From: JAAYJT01 sp037445555
GTDB lineage: Bacteria > Bacteroidota > Bacteroidia > Bacteroidales > JAAYJT01
Reading direction: 5' to 3'
NCBI GenBank assembly: GCA_037445555.1
Contig: JBBIKG010000004.1
Coordinates: 62,001-126,000, forward strand
Length of the DNA: 64,000 nucleotides
Every line of letters begins with the position of its first letter. Position 1 is the first letter of the stretch. This document shows positions 19,226 through 27,698 of this stretch, piece by piece. A program made the translations under genes and the position numbers. The notes beneath the pieces were generated by a model. That model had not been told where the DNA came from and did no database searches. It worked only from the letters and a program-made list of their open reading frames with translations.

Positions 19226-20170
19226 ATGAAAAAGATTACAGTAGTAGGCGCCGGAAATGTGGGCGCCACCTGCGCCAATGTGATTGCAAGCAAAGACTTG
19301 TGCCGCGAAGTTGTATTGCTTGACATAAAAGAAGGCATGGCTGAAGGCAAAGCCCTTGATATTTGGCAAACCTCTTCCATCAACCATTTTAATACCCGCG
19401 TCACAGGAGCGACCAACGATTATCTTAAGACCAAAGGATCAGGCATTGTTGTGATTACCTCGGGGCTACCCCGTAAGCCGGGCATGAGCCGTGACGACCT
19501 CATCAAAACCAATGCGACCATTGTTAAAGAAACGGTCGAACGGGTAATCCGCTATTCCCCCGAAGCCATCATCATTGTGGTGACTAACCCCCTTGATGTG
19601 ATGACGTACGCAGCTTACAGGGCGGCACGAAAAGAGAGCCGCAAAGTGTTCGGCATGGCAGGTATTCTTGATACCGGCCGATACAAGGCTTTTATTGCCG
19701 ATGCGCTGAATGTCTCCCCGAAGGATATTCACAGCATGTTGCTCGGCGGCCATGGCGACACCATGGTTCCCCTGCCCCGCTATACTAGTATCTCAGGTAT
19801 TCCTGTGACTGAACTGCTGAACAAGGAAGAAATAGAAAAAATCGTTGACCGCACCCGTAAGGGCGGAGGCGAACTGGTTAACCTGATGGGAACTTCGGCC
19901 TGGTATGCGCCGGGAGCTGCGGCCGCACAGATGGTCGAAGCTATAGTAGATGATCAGCGACGGATTTTCCCTGTTTGCGCATACCTGAAAGGTGAGTATG
20001 GCCTGCATGATATTTATATGGGTGTGCCCGTAATTCTTGGAGCCGACGGCATTGAAGAAATCATTGAGTTGAAATTGAACAAGGAGGAGATGAAAATGCT
20101 CAACGAATCGGCTGATTCAGTGAAAGCAACGATGAAAGTGCTGGACGAAATGGATCTTTTTAGCGACTAA
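19226..20170 (+). CDS. mdh: malate dehydrogenase
   Basis: Interconverts malate and oxaloacetate with NAD(H). It is a 314-residue LDH-like MDH: the N-terminal dinucleotide-binding GAGNVGATCA, substrate-binding arginines in SGLPRKPGMSRDDL, VTNPLDVMTY with the catalytic Asp nearby, and the active-site His in LLGGHGDTMVPL. It lies 124 bp after maeB in an AT-rich gap, so it may have its own promoter; I found no clean -7 box. A hairpin terminator follows. With fumarate reductase (29-32.6 kb) it fits the reductive branch from oxaloacetate to succinate. Confidence 0.95.
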   Translation: MKKITVVGAGNVGATCANVIASKDLCREVVLLDIKEGMAEGKALDIWQTSSINHFNTRVTGATNDYLKTKGSGIVVITSGLPRKPGMSRDDLIKTNATIVKETVERVIRYSPEAIIIVVTNPLDVMTYAAYRAARKESRKVFGMAGILDTGRYKAFIADALNVSPKDIHSMLLGGHGDTMVPLPRYTSISGIPVTELLNKEEIEKIVDRTRKGGGELVNLMGTSAWYAPGAAAAQMVEAIVDDQRRIFPVCAYLKGEYGLHDIYMGVPVILGADGIEEIIELKLNKEEMKMLNESADSVKATMKVLDEMDLFSD

Positions 20171-20201
20171 TCGTAAAATCTGACAGTCTTCTGATCTACC
20201 C

Positions 20202-20231
20202 GGAGCGATCATACAACTGGTCGCTCCTTTC
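20202..20231 (+). terminator. intrinsic terminator after mdh
   Basis: GGAGCGA (20202-20208) pairs with TCGCTCC (20221-20227), followed by a T-rich tract (TTTCATTT). Confidence 0.65.
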
Positions 20232-20277
20232 ATTTCAATGCCATCGCTGGTACCATTCGAGCTATCTGTGTATTTTG

Positions 20278-20285
20278 TACCTTTG
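20278..20285 (+). promoter_or_regulatory. putative -7 box (TACCTTTG) for the cobB unit
   Basis: TAnnTTTG match 23 bp before the sirtuin start. Confidence 0.5.
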
Positions 20286-20307
20286 CAGTTCTCAGTACCA
20301 AAAAAGA

Positions 20308-20997
20308 ATGAAAAAGGTTGTAGTGTTGACAGGCGCCGGAATAAGTGCCGAAAGCGGTATAAAAACCTTTCGCGACTCGGATGGTCTGTGGGAAAATCAC
20401 AGGATTGAAGACGTAGCCACCTATGATGCATGGGTGCGCAACCCTCAGCTGGTGCTCGATTTCTATAATCAGCGCCGCAAACAACTTCGTGAGGCAGAGC
20501 CAAATGCAGCACATTGCGCCCTGGTGAGGCTGGAATCAAAATTCAAGGTTCGCATTATTACACAAAATGTTGACGATCTGCATGAACGTGCAGGATCCAC
20601 CCATGTTCTTCATCTGCATGGCGAGCTTAAAAAAGTTCGCAGCACTGTCGACCCAAATCTGGTATATACGCTCGATGGCTGGGAGCTGAAATGGGGCGAC
20701 ACCTGCGAGAAAGGATCACAGCTTCGGCCTCATATTGTGTGGTTCGGCGAACCCGTGCCGGCAATAATGGATGCAGCCGCAATAACACAAGATGCTGACA
20801 TTTTCATCGTAATCGGCACATCGCTGAATGTATATCCTGCGGCCGGACTGGTCGAGGTGGCGCCTCGCAAGGCATCCAAATATATTATCGACCCCAAAGC
20901 CGAGGCCAGACCTTATATTAATAATCTTACGGTGATCAGCCAAACGGCCGGCACAGGAGTGCCTGAGCTTGTAGCCACCCTTTTACGTGAAAACTAA
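20308..20997 (+). CDS. cobB: NAD-dependent protein deacylase (sirtuin)
   Basis: Removes acyl groups from lysine using NAD. The ATG at 20308 gives 229 residues beginning MKKVVVLTGAGISAESGI. A longer in-frame reading would overlap the -7 box and was rejected. Visible motifs are GAGISAESGIKTFRDSDGLW (NAD binding), TQNVDDLHERAG with the catalytic loop, and the active-site His in HLHGEL. The region that normally carries four zinc cysteines has only one (GDTCEKGSQLRP), so this looks like a zinc-less sirtuin. FKBP, recX and prfB follow closely and may share its transcript. Confidence 0.92.
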   Translation: MKKVVVLTGAGISAESGIKTFRDSDGLWENHRIEDVATYDAWVRNPQLVLDFYNQRRKQLREAEPNAAHCALVRLESKFKVRIITQNVDDLHERAGSTHVLHLHGELKKVRSTVDPNLVYTLDGWELKWGDTCEKGSQLRPHIVWFGEPVPAIMDAAAITQDADIFIVIGTSLNVYPAAGLVEVAPRKASKYIIDPKAEARPYINNLTVISQTAGTGVPELVATLLREN

Positions 20998-21014
20998 CCT
21001 AGTATACTAAAAAT

Positions 21015-21479
21015 ATGTACAAACGCTTACTATACTTGCTGCTTCCAGTATTGATGCTGGCCACAAGCTCCTGTCTCGACACTACTGATTTTGATGCAGA
21101 GGATGAGAAAAAGATTCTTGAGTACCTCAAGTCCAACAGCCTGGAAGCTCAGAAGAATGACTACGGCATTTACTATATTATTACCGTGCCGGGATCAGAT
21201 CAGAAGCCCACGGCTCTCAGCACTATTAAAGTAAATTACCGTGGCAAGTTGCTGAACGGGAATGTTTTCGATTCGACCTTTGAATCAGGAAAACCCTATG
21301 AAATGAAACTGTCGGATGCCATACTTGGATGGCAGCTAACCATTCCTTATTATGGAAAGGGGGGTAAGGGAATGTTATTCATCCCTTCGCGTTATGGGTA
21401 TGGCAACTTCGCCATTGGCAATATAATTCCCGCTCATTCAGTACTTATATTTGACATTGAACTCATCGATTTCCGCTAA
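21015..21479 (+). CDS. FKBP-type peptidyl-prolyl isomerase lipoprotein
   Basis: A 154-residue exported proline isomerase. The N-terminal signal ends in a lipobox (LATSSC, Cys at about residue 20), so it is predicted to be lipid-anchored in the envelope. The FKBP domain occupies about residues 65-154: IKVNYRGKLLNGNVFDSTFESG, GWQLTIPYYGKGGKG, and the terminal VLIFDIELIDFR. Its stop overlaps the recX start in TAATG, which implies translational coupling. Confidence 0.88.
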   Translation: MYKRLLYLLLPVLMLATSSCLDTTDFDAEDEKKILEYLKSNSLEAQKNDYGIYYIITVPGSDQKPTALSTIKVNYRGKLLNGNVFDSTFESGKPYEMKLSDAILGWQLTIPYYGKGGKGMLFIPSRYGYGNFAIGNIIPAHSVLIFDIELIDFR

Positions 21480-21967
21480 TGAGCACCGACATTCCCCTAT
21501 CCAGTCAGCCGCAAAATCTGCAGGCTTATCTGAACCAGCTCATGCGCTTTTGCAGCGTCCAGGAGAGAAGTGAAAATGATGTAAGAAAGAAGCTGGCCCT
21601 GCAAAAATGTCCTGCTCAGTATGTAGAAGATATCATTACAAAGCTTAAATCTGAAAATTTTCTCGACGACTACAGGTATGCCCGGGCTTTTTGCCGAGGT
21701 AAGTTCAGAATAAACGAGTGGGGTCGGATTAAGATTACTGCAGCATTGGTCTACGAAGGCATTCCAATGGAAGCGATAACGGAGGCTATGAAGGAAATTG
21801 ATGAAACAGAATATCGCGAAGCATTGCGTATGATCCTCGAAAAAAAGCACAGGATAACTCCGGGCCAGGGCTTTGTGCGCAAGAATAAAACAGCCCTTCA
21901 TGCCATCAGCAAGGGTTATGAATCGTCGCTGGTATACGAAACATTAAATGAAATAATCAAGAAATAA
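21479..21967 (+). CDS. recX: RecX family regulatory protein
   Basis: RecX proteins modulate RecA filaments. The 162 residues form the expected three-helix repeats: LMRFCSVQERSENDVRKKL, then FLDDYRYARAFCRGKFRINEWGRIKI, a segment typical of the family. The gene starts in a TAATG overlap with the FKBP gene and ends in the same kind of overlap with prfB, so FKBP, recX and prfB are probably translationally coupled. recA is not in the window. Confidence 0.86.
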   Translation: MSTDIPLSSQPQNLQAYLNQLMRFCSVQERSENDVRKKLALQKCPAQYVEDIITKLKSENFLDDYRYARAFCRGKFRINEWGRIKITAALVYEGIPMEAITEAMKEIDETEYREALRMILEKKHRITPGQGFVRKNKTALHAISKGYESSLVYETLNEIIKK

Positions 21968-23056
21968 TGGCAACATCCGAATCGGTCAAAGATTTAAAGC
22001 CAAGGCTAGAAGCCTTGAGGAGGTTTCTTTGACATCGACAATAAACTTCAACAAATAAAGGGAGACGAAGATCTTACCCATCAGCCCGGATTTTGGGATG
22101 ACCCCAGGAAAGCGGAATCATTTCTGAAACAGATCAGTGAGCGAAAGGAGTGGACAAACGCATTTGCCACTACTGAGTCGGCGGTTGATGATTTAATGGT
22201 GGTTACTGAGTTTTTTGAATCCGGCGAAGCTACCCAGCAAGACCTTGATCAAGCATATCAGGCGGCTCTCGCCCTTATTGAGAATCTTGAATTCAAAAAT
22301 ATGCTCAGCGGGCCCGAAGATAAGCTTGGGGTCATTGTCCAGATTACTCCCGGGGCTGGCGGCACCGAAAGTCAGGACTGGGCTGAGATTCTCATGCGCA
22401 TGTATCTGCGCTGGGGTGAGCGAAACAGTTACAAAACGACCATCATCGATTATCAGGAGGGTGATGTAGCCGGGATAAAAACCGTATCGATCGAGTTTTC
22501 CGGCGAGTATGCCTTCGGATACCTGAAAGGAGAAAACGGAGTGCATCGCCTGGTGCGGCTTTCGCCATTCGATGCCAACCACAAAAGACACACCTCATTT
22601 GCAAGTGTCTATGCCTATCCCGAGGTGGATGATGATATCATTATCGAAATTAATCCTTCGGAAATTACCTGGGAAACTTACCGTTCAAGCGGTCCCGGCG
22701 GGCAAAATGTCAACAAGGTCGAAACCGCCGTAAGACTGCGACATGCCCCTACGGGTATCATCATCGAGTGCCAGGAAACCCGTTCCCAGCTTCAGAATAG
22801 AGAAAAGGCGCTGAGGCTGCTGAAATCACAGCTCTATGAAATTGAACTACGTAAGCAACGCGAGGCGCAGGAAAAGATTGAAAGCGGAAAGAAAAAAATT
22901 GAATGGGGCTCACAGATAAGAAGCTATGTCCTTCATCCCTATAAGATGGTTAAGGACCTTCGCACCGGATACGAGACTTCCAACGCTCAGGCGGTACTTG
23001 ATGGCGAACTGGACGACTTCATCAAACGATACCTGATGGAGTTCGGTAATCAATAA
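21967..23056 (+). CDS. prfB: peptide chain release factor 2 (requires +1 programmed frameshift)
   Basis: Terminates translation at UGA and UAA. Frame 1 encodes 21 residues (MATSESVKDLKPRLEALRRF, then L) and meets an in-frame TGA at 22030-22032. Skipping one base at 22030 continues as DIDNKLQQIKG to the stop at 23056, a 362-residue protein. The SPF codon-recognition tripeptide (VRLSPFDANHKR) and the GGQ motif (SSGPGGQNVNK) are both downstream of the shift. The stop at the shift site is one RF2 itself decodes, so expression is autoregulated as in other bacteria. Confidence 0.96.
22018..22033 (+). promoter_or_regulatory. prfB +1 frameshift site
   Basis: AGGAGG (22018-22023) precedes TTTCTT TGA C. 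This is the RF2 arrangement of an internal Shine-Dalgarno-like stimulator, a slippery CTT codon in the P site and a slow UGA followed by C. Confidence 0.93.
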
Positions 23057-23147
23057 CTATAGACCAGGGTATATATTTTCCCACAGCTCTTTATTAACCA
23101 CAGGGGTTATTAGTTTTTCCGCGGCGACCAGTTTTTACTATACTTAA

Positions 23148-23183
23148 GAGGGCGGGCGCCAATCGTATTGGCTGCCCGCCCTC
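23148..23183. terminator. long GC-rich hairpin between converging prfB and HMA gene
   Basis: GAGGGCGGGC pairs with GCCCGCCCTC, and an inner GCCAAT/ATTGGC extends the stem to about 16 bp with one bulged base. There is no U-tract on either side, so it may act as a barrier hairpin or a weak bidirectional terminator. Confidence 0.55.
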
Positions 23184-23211
23184 TCCAAAAGTACCATGCT
23201 TGGGTAAAAAT

Positions 23212-23541
23212 CTACTTCTTCTGTCTCGCTTCTTTGTCTGAAATGACCTCGGCAGTATATCCTATTTTCCGTATTCCTACAGATAATTTCTCAACATTTG
23301 TGCGTGAGCTTCTGTAGCCAATGGTCACTATTTTAGTAGGAACATCAGCAACCACTGAGGTAACGCCTTTCTCGAAAGCCATGAATTTTTCAATTTTTTG
23401 CTTGCATGCATGGCAATCAAGATTGGTCTGTATCTGGACTTCTCTCCTGTCGTTCGGAGTCTGAGCCGTGGCCACGCCGGTGGCAAACCAAAGAACGGCG
23501 GCAAATATCAGAGCTGTACGGTATAATTCTGTGTTTTTCAT
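23212..23541 (-). CDS. secreted heavy-metal-associated (HMA) domain protein
   Basis: A 109-residue exported metal-binding protein. ATG at 23539-23541 gives a signal peptide (MKNTELYRTALIFAAVLWFATGV ending TAQ near residue 27). The HMA ferredoxin-like fold follows, with the metal motif LDCHACKQKIEKFM (CxxC) and the later KVTIGYRSS/IRKIGYTAEVI strands and helices. Such domains bind Cu(I) or similar soft metals. It lies 16 bp downstream of the TonB receptor on the same strand, so the two are probably co-transcribed and linked to metal handling. Confidence 0.82.
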   Translation of the reverse strand: MKNTELYRTALIFAAVLWFATGVATAQTPNDRREVQIQTNLDCHACKQKIEKFMAFEKGVTSVVADVPTKIVTIGYRSSRTNVEKLSVGIRKIGYTAEVISDKEARQKK

Positions 23542-23557
23542 TGATTGTTTATTTTTA

Positions 23558-25774
23558 TTACTCAATTGTATAGCGAATGCCTCCATAAATCTTTCTGCCA
23601 AGTATCGGGCCCCAGATCAGTGAACTGTCGAAATAATTGCCAAACGGATCGTTGGCAGCAATAATCGGGTTTTTCTGAAAATAATCCGTCAGGTTTTCGG
23701 CACCCAAATATATGTTCCATTTCCGGAAAAACTTAGTAACCTGGGCGTTCATTACCACGTAAGCAGGTGCAGTGTCTCCCAGCCGATACCGGGGGGGATT
23801 CATTGCAGTGGAAGGCAAGCGGGTGTCGCCATTAAACTGGCTGGTGAAATCAAACTGCCACTTGCGCAGGTTGGTGGCGTACGACAGGCTTACCAATCCT
23901 TTATATCTGTTTACCAATGGTTTACGCACTAATTCATCATTTTGTGTCACCTTGACATCACTTAACCGATAGGCCAACACTACGTCTAAGTTCTTGACTG
24001 GATCCCATGTAACTTCCACCTGGAAGCTATTGGCATACGCCTTCCCTTCCAGATTGTAAATATAAATGGCCGAGGCTGATTGATCCATGTCCACGATTAC
24101 CTGGTCGGTGAAGCTAGTACGGTATGCTTCGGCATTTATTGTCAGGGTTGAACCACCCATATGAAAATTTCTGGTCAGGTTTACACCATAATTTAGGGCT
24201 CTTTCCATGGTTGGTTGGTCGAGGATTATTATGCGCCGCGAGGTTGCAAGCAACTGGTTATTTTCGGCGAGAATATGCGCCGACCGATGCCCCACACCTG
24301 CCGAAGCCCTGACAGTAGTGTTACTGTCAATAACATATCGCATATGCAGGCGGGGGGTTGCAAACCAGCCAAATTTATTGTGGTGATCCGCCCTGAGTCC
24401 TGCAATGACAACTAGCCTGTCGAAATTATTGTAGGTATATTCGAAAAAGGAGCCGGGAACAATCTCGCGAACAGCAAAGGCACTGTCTGCCAGTTTCTCG
24501 TCATAATCATCATACACTAGACTGACTCCGGTAGTAAACATATGCGCAGTGTTATTAATGTACGACTGCATTATAAGGTTGGAATAAAAGCTCTTCTGCA
24601 TCCCTTCGTAATGTCTGTTGCCGTACAGAGCGTCACGTTTATGGATCAGGGCGTTGTTAATCCAACCCACACTGGTCGAAGCCCGTTGCTGTGAAATCCA
24701 GCCTGTTTTTGAGAATACTTCTGCGTGACGTGTCCGAATATCGATTATATAGGGATTTCCTGTATTTGTGGCATTTTCCGGAATGTCCAGCAATTGGCCG
24801 CCCTGACGGTTTTCCGATAGTACCCTGAAGCCCAGCTTTGCCTCCGAACTCTTGCCATTATAATTCCACCTGTTCATCAGATTGATCTGTTCAGTTAGCG
24901 GGTGGTCAAGGAAGGAATCGCCGTTATGATCCATCTTACGGTTTGTCTTACTGACATGTGCAAGCACCCCTGTGCTCCAGTGGTTGTTCACTTTAACTGC
25001 AGCGTTTGCGTTGGCTTCGACTTGGCCGGCATCGCTTAAAAAGACGTTCAAATGCAGTTTTTCGCTTTCGTCAGGTTTTTTATACTCCACATTGATCTGA
25101 CCTGACATTGACTCAAACCCATAGGTGACCGAAGCGGCGCCCTTTGCCACCTGAATCGACTGCATCCATGGCCCCGGAACGTACATAAGTCCGTATGTGG
25201 ATGAAAGTCCCCGCATGTTAGGGATGTTTTCAAACGTCATCTGGCTGTATTTTCCGGGAATGCCCAATAGTTGTATTTGTTTTGCCCCGGTGACGGCGTC
25301 GGCATAAGAAACGTCAACAGAAGCATTGGTTTCAAAACTTTCGGAAAGATTGCAGCAGGCAGCCTTCTGAAGTTCTCCCTGTGTAATGAACTGAGTAACT
25401 ATCGGAGTAAGTGTGGAAGTAAATGCGCCCGATTGTCTGGCAACAATTTCAGTGCCCTGCAACTCGCGTGATGCTTCAAGCACAACTTCAAGTCGGCGCT
25501 GATGCGGTGAAATCGCCAGGGTGTCGGAACGATAGCCAATATAGCTAACAACCAATCGATTATATCCCTCAACACGATTTATTCCAAAATTTCCTTTTGC
25601 ATCGGTAGCTACCCCGATGGTAGTGTTGGCCCAGTACACGTTTGCCCCCGGCAGGGGATGTTTGTGTCCGTCCTGATGTTTTTCATACACAACGCCTTTA
25701 ATATCCTGCGCCATGACACCCTGCACAAAGCATGTAAAGGCGGTAAAAACCAGTAATTTCAGTATTTTATTCAT
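23558..25774 (-). CDS. TonB-dependent outer-membrane receptor, probably for metal
   Basis: A 738-residue outer-membrane transporter. Signal peptide at about residues 1-22 (ending VMAQ). A carboxypeptidase-D regulatory-like domain follows at about 25-112 (GVVYEKHQDGHKHPLPGANV ... VVSYIGYRSDTL), then the plug (QLLGIPGKYSQMTFENIP ... VAKGAASVTYGFESMSGQI) and the 22-strand barrel. The plug contains a cysteine pair in KAACCNLSESFETN, a motif I associate with receptors encoded beside HMA proteins. The flanking HMA protein and Cys-rich protein point to a copper or related metal substrate; this is inferred from context, not proven. Confidence 0.9.
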   Translation of the reverse strand: MNKILKLLVFTAFTCFVQGVMAQDIKGVVYEKHQDGHKHPLPGANVYWANTTIGVATDAKGNFGINRVEGYNRLVVSYIGYRSDTLAISPHQRRLEVVLEASRELQGTEIVARQSGAFTSTLTPIVTQFITQGELQKAACCNLSESFETNASVDVSYADAVTGAKQIQLLGIPGKYSQMTFENIPNMRGLSSTYGLMYVPGPWMQSIQVAKGAASVTYGFESMSGQINVEYKKPDESEKLHLNVFLSDAGQVEANANAAVKVNNHWSTGVLAHVSKTNRKMDHNGDSFLDHPLTEQINLMNRWNYNGKSSEAKLGFRVLSENRQGGQLLDIPENATNTGNPYIIDIRTRHAEVFSKTGWISQQRASTSVGWINNALIHKRDALYGNRHYEGMQKSFYSNLIMQSYINNTAHMFTTGVSLVYDDYDEKLADSAFAVREIVPGSFFEYTYNNFDRLVVIAGLRADHHNKFGWFATPRLHMRYVIDSNTTVRASAGVGHRSAHILAENNQLLATSRRIIILDQPTMERALNYGVNLTRNFHMGGSTLTINAEAYRTSFTDQVIVDMDQSASAIYIYNLEGKAYANSFQVEVTWDPVKNLDVVLAYRLSDVKVTQNDELVRKPLVNRYKGLVSLSYATNLRKWQFDFTSQFNGDTRLPSTAMNPPRYRLGDTAPAYVVMNAQVTKFFRKWNIYLGAENLTDYFQKNPIIAANDPFGNYFDSSLIWGPILGRKIYGGIRYTIE

Positions 25775-25856
25775 TGTTATCCTGTGTTGCGTTTAATACA
25801 AATGAGACTATCCGGCCAAGATGGCCAACAGAATTCCGGGTACACTAAAGCACCGC

Positions 25857-26342
25857 TCAGCAAACAGGGATATCGAATTTAAACTGGTGAATGGAGGTAA
25901 GTAAGGTTCGCCCTCCTAGAGGCGGGGGTGAGTGATTAGAAGTGACAAGTATTTCAGACTTAACCTTAAGGATTTCGGCTTCATCATACATCGAGCATAC
26001 CACTGCATGCACCGTGTAAGCAGGAACAACAGCTTGCGGCTGGGAAACCTGATAATCGTCAAGGATGGCGATTACCGTCCGCGAGGTCTGGCAACATCCG
26101 TTTGTGCCACAATGCTGCCCTGATTGGGTACTTGTTTCTGAAGTGCAACATGATGAGGCTTCTGCATCAGATGGGTGATCGCAGCAATGAGTTGCTTCAT
26201 GGCTGCATGGTGGCTCAATGATGATAGACGCGGTGGTGTCGTTGGTGCAGTTGCAGTGATGCCTGAAAACCGAAATACCAACCGTCAGTGCAATCAGAAG
26301 CACTGTCAGAAAAAAAGTCAATATGGCTTTTGCCCTATGCAT
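25857..26342 (-). CDS. Cys-rich exported protein of the HYC_CC_PP type
   Basis: A 161-residue small protein starting at ATG 26340-26342 (MHRAKAILTFFLTVLLIAL, a signal anchor or signal peptide). The mature part is very rich in Cys and His: RHHCNCTN, then CSHEATHCCDH, SSCCTSE and CGTNGCCQ. It ends SPPPLGGRTLLTSIHQFKFD plus IPVC. The HxC...CC...PPP order matches a Bacteroidota family named for those motifs. The function is unknown, though metal binding is likely. It is the first gene of the unit with the TonB receptor (82 bp gap) and HMA protein. Confidence 0.75.
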   Translation of the reverse strand: MHRAKAILTFFLTVLLIALTVGISVFRHHCNCTNDTTASIIIEPPCSHEATHCCDHPSDAEASSCCTSETSTQSGQHCGTNGCCQTSRTVIAILDDYQVSQPQAVVPAYTVHAVVCSMYDEAEILKVKSEILVTSNHSPPPLGGRTLLTSIHQFKFDIPVC

Positions 26343-26373
26343 CAATCGGTTGGACAATCATTTAGAAACAGTA

Positions 26374-26381
26374 CAAAATTA
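26374..26381 (-). promoter_or_regulatory. putative -7 box (TAATTTTG) for the metal-handling unit
   Basis: Minus-strand TAnnTTTG match 32 bp upstream of the Cys-rich protein start. Confidence 0.45.
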
Positions 26382-26487
26382 CATATTTTTATCATTAAAC
26401 AACTCAGACCTTGCTTTGTTTGCGTAGTCGTATTGGCAAAAGCGGTGACAAAGCCATGACTTTCATCTCCAATATGGAGTTTTAAGC

Positions 26488-26495
26488 TACCTTTG
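26488..26495 (+). promoter_or_regulatory. putative -7 box (TACCTTTG) for mntP
   Basis: TAnnTTTG match 18 bp before the mntP ATG. The short leader leaves no room for a manganese riboswitch. Confidence 0.5.
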
Positions 26496-26512
26496 CGGCC
26501 AAATCTTTTGAA

Positions 26513-27073
26513 ATGTATCTTACCGAAGTAATCGTTGTTGCTATCGGTCTTTCGATGGATACCTTTGCAGTGTCAATGGCTTCAGGCCTTTGCCGTAAAT
26601 CGTTCGGCAGGGCGGTTGTGTTACGTGCCATATTTTCTCTGGCTGTTTTTCAGGCGGGTTTTGCAGCAATCGGTTGGCGCCTTGGGATTGGATTTCAGCA
26701 CCTGATTGCCAACTTTGACCATTGGGTTGCCTTTGTTCTGCTCGCTGCTATCGGCGGCAAGATGATATGGGAGGCCCTACAGGGCAACAAAACGTCGCAA
26801 ACGTTTGACATTACCAACTGGTATGTTTTGCTTGGAATTTCGGTAGCTACAAGCATCGACGCACTGATTGTCGGTATGGGGCTGGGCATGCTTGCTACGT
26901 CCATTCTTGAGTCGGCGCTGGTAATTGGAGTGGTAACTCTTTGCTTTGCTGCAGCGGGATTTATCATTGCCAGGCGTTTTGGCCTTCGCGCACTTGGGAA
27001 AAAAGCCGAAGTGCTCGGGGGGCTAGTACTTATAGCCATCGGTACTAAAATCCTTTTTGAACATTTACATTGA
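26513..27073 (+). CDS. mntP: manganese efflux pump MntP
   Basis: Exports Mn(II) across the inner membrane. The 186-residue protein has six membrane helices in two inverted halves. The two hallmark acidic motifs are present: GLSMDTFAVSMASG in helix 1 and VATSIDALIVGMGLG in helix 4. The C-terminus is LGGLVLIAIGTKILFEHLH. It diverges from the metal-handling genes on its left and is followed 5 bp later by queD. Confidence 0.92.
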   Translation: MYLTEVIVVAIGLSMDTFAVSMASGLCRKSFGRAVVLRAIFSLAVFQAGFAAIGWRLGIGFQHLIANFDHWVAFVLLAAIGGKMIWEALQGNKTSQTFDITNWYVLLGISVATSIDALIVGMGLGMLATSILESALVIGVVTLCFAAAGFIIARRFGLRALGKKAEVLGGLVLIAIGTKILFEHLH

Positions 27074-27078
27074 TTCCT

Positions 27079-27522
27079 ATGCTTACCATCCGTATAACAA
27101 AAGCCTTCAATTTCGAGATGGCGCACGCCCTGAAAGATCACAGCGGGCCTTGCCGCAATATACATGGGCATACCTACGAACTTTTCGTAACCATAATCGG
27201 AACACCATCCCAACGCGATGGTTACTCCTCCAACGGCATGCTTATTGACTTTAAAGAGCTGAAAAGTATTGTACAACATCATATTATTAGCCGTTATGAT
27301 CATGCACTCGTGGTTAGCGAGCGTTCTCCACTGGCACATGATTCCCGGCTGGTACAGTCCAACCTGCAGGTAGTTCCTTTTGAGCCAACCAGTGAAAATC
27401 TAGTTGCTTCTTTTGCCGATACGCTAAAACAACATCTTCCGGCGCACGTGAAGCTTCACAGCCTCAGGCTTAGAGAAACCACAACCTCCTATGCCGAATG
27501 GTTTTCATCTGATAATGAATAA
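27079..27522 (+). CDS. queD: 6-carboxytetrahydropterin synthase (QueD/PTPS family)
   Basis: A 147-residue member of the 6-pyruvoyl-tetrahydropterin synthase fold, most likely QueD of queuosine synthesis. The zinc histidines are seen in FNFEMAHAL and in NIHGHTYEL. The catalytic Cys is in GPCRNIHGH, and a substrate Glu lies near the end (LRLRETTTSYAEW). The ATG at 27079 is used; an in-frame TTG three codons earlier overlaps the mntP stop and is less likely. A queG fragment at the right edge of the window supports a queuosine pathway, though the genes are far apart. Confidence 0.88.
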   Translation: MLTIRITKAFNFEMAHALKDHSGPCRNIHGHTYELFVTIIGTPSQRDGYSSNGMLIDFKELKSIVQHHIISRYDHALVVSERSPLAHDSRLVQSNLQVVPFEPTSENLVASFADTLKQHLPAHVKLHSLRLRETTTSYAEWFSSDNE

Positions 27523-27675
27523 CCTGCTCATTCATTATTAACTCTTTGTTGCAAATTGTCTCAAAATACCCCATACAACCCTGTCGGTCGATACTCCCTT
27601 GTCAGGCGCAAAGATGCCTATGCCAGAGTAAAAATTATTACTTTTGATATTTATATATGTTCGTAATTACTTTTT

Positions 27676-27683
27676 TAAATTTG
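27676..27683 (+). promoter_or_regulatory. putative -7 box (TAAATTTG) before the decayed lyase gene
   Basis: TAnnTTTG match 16 bp before the pseudogene's ATG, so the promoter may have outlived the coding sequence. Confidence 0.4.
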
Positions 27684-27698
27684 ACACATTTAGAAAAT

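Noticed and set aside
26382..26512. Manganese riboswitch before mntP
   Set aside because: The -7 box lies only 18 bp before the start, and no paired-helix pattern of that riboswitch was seen.
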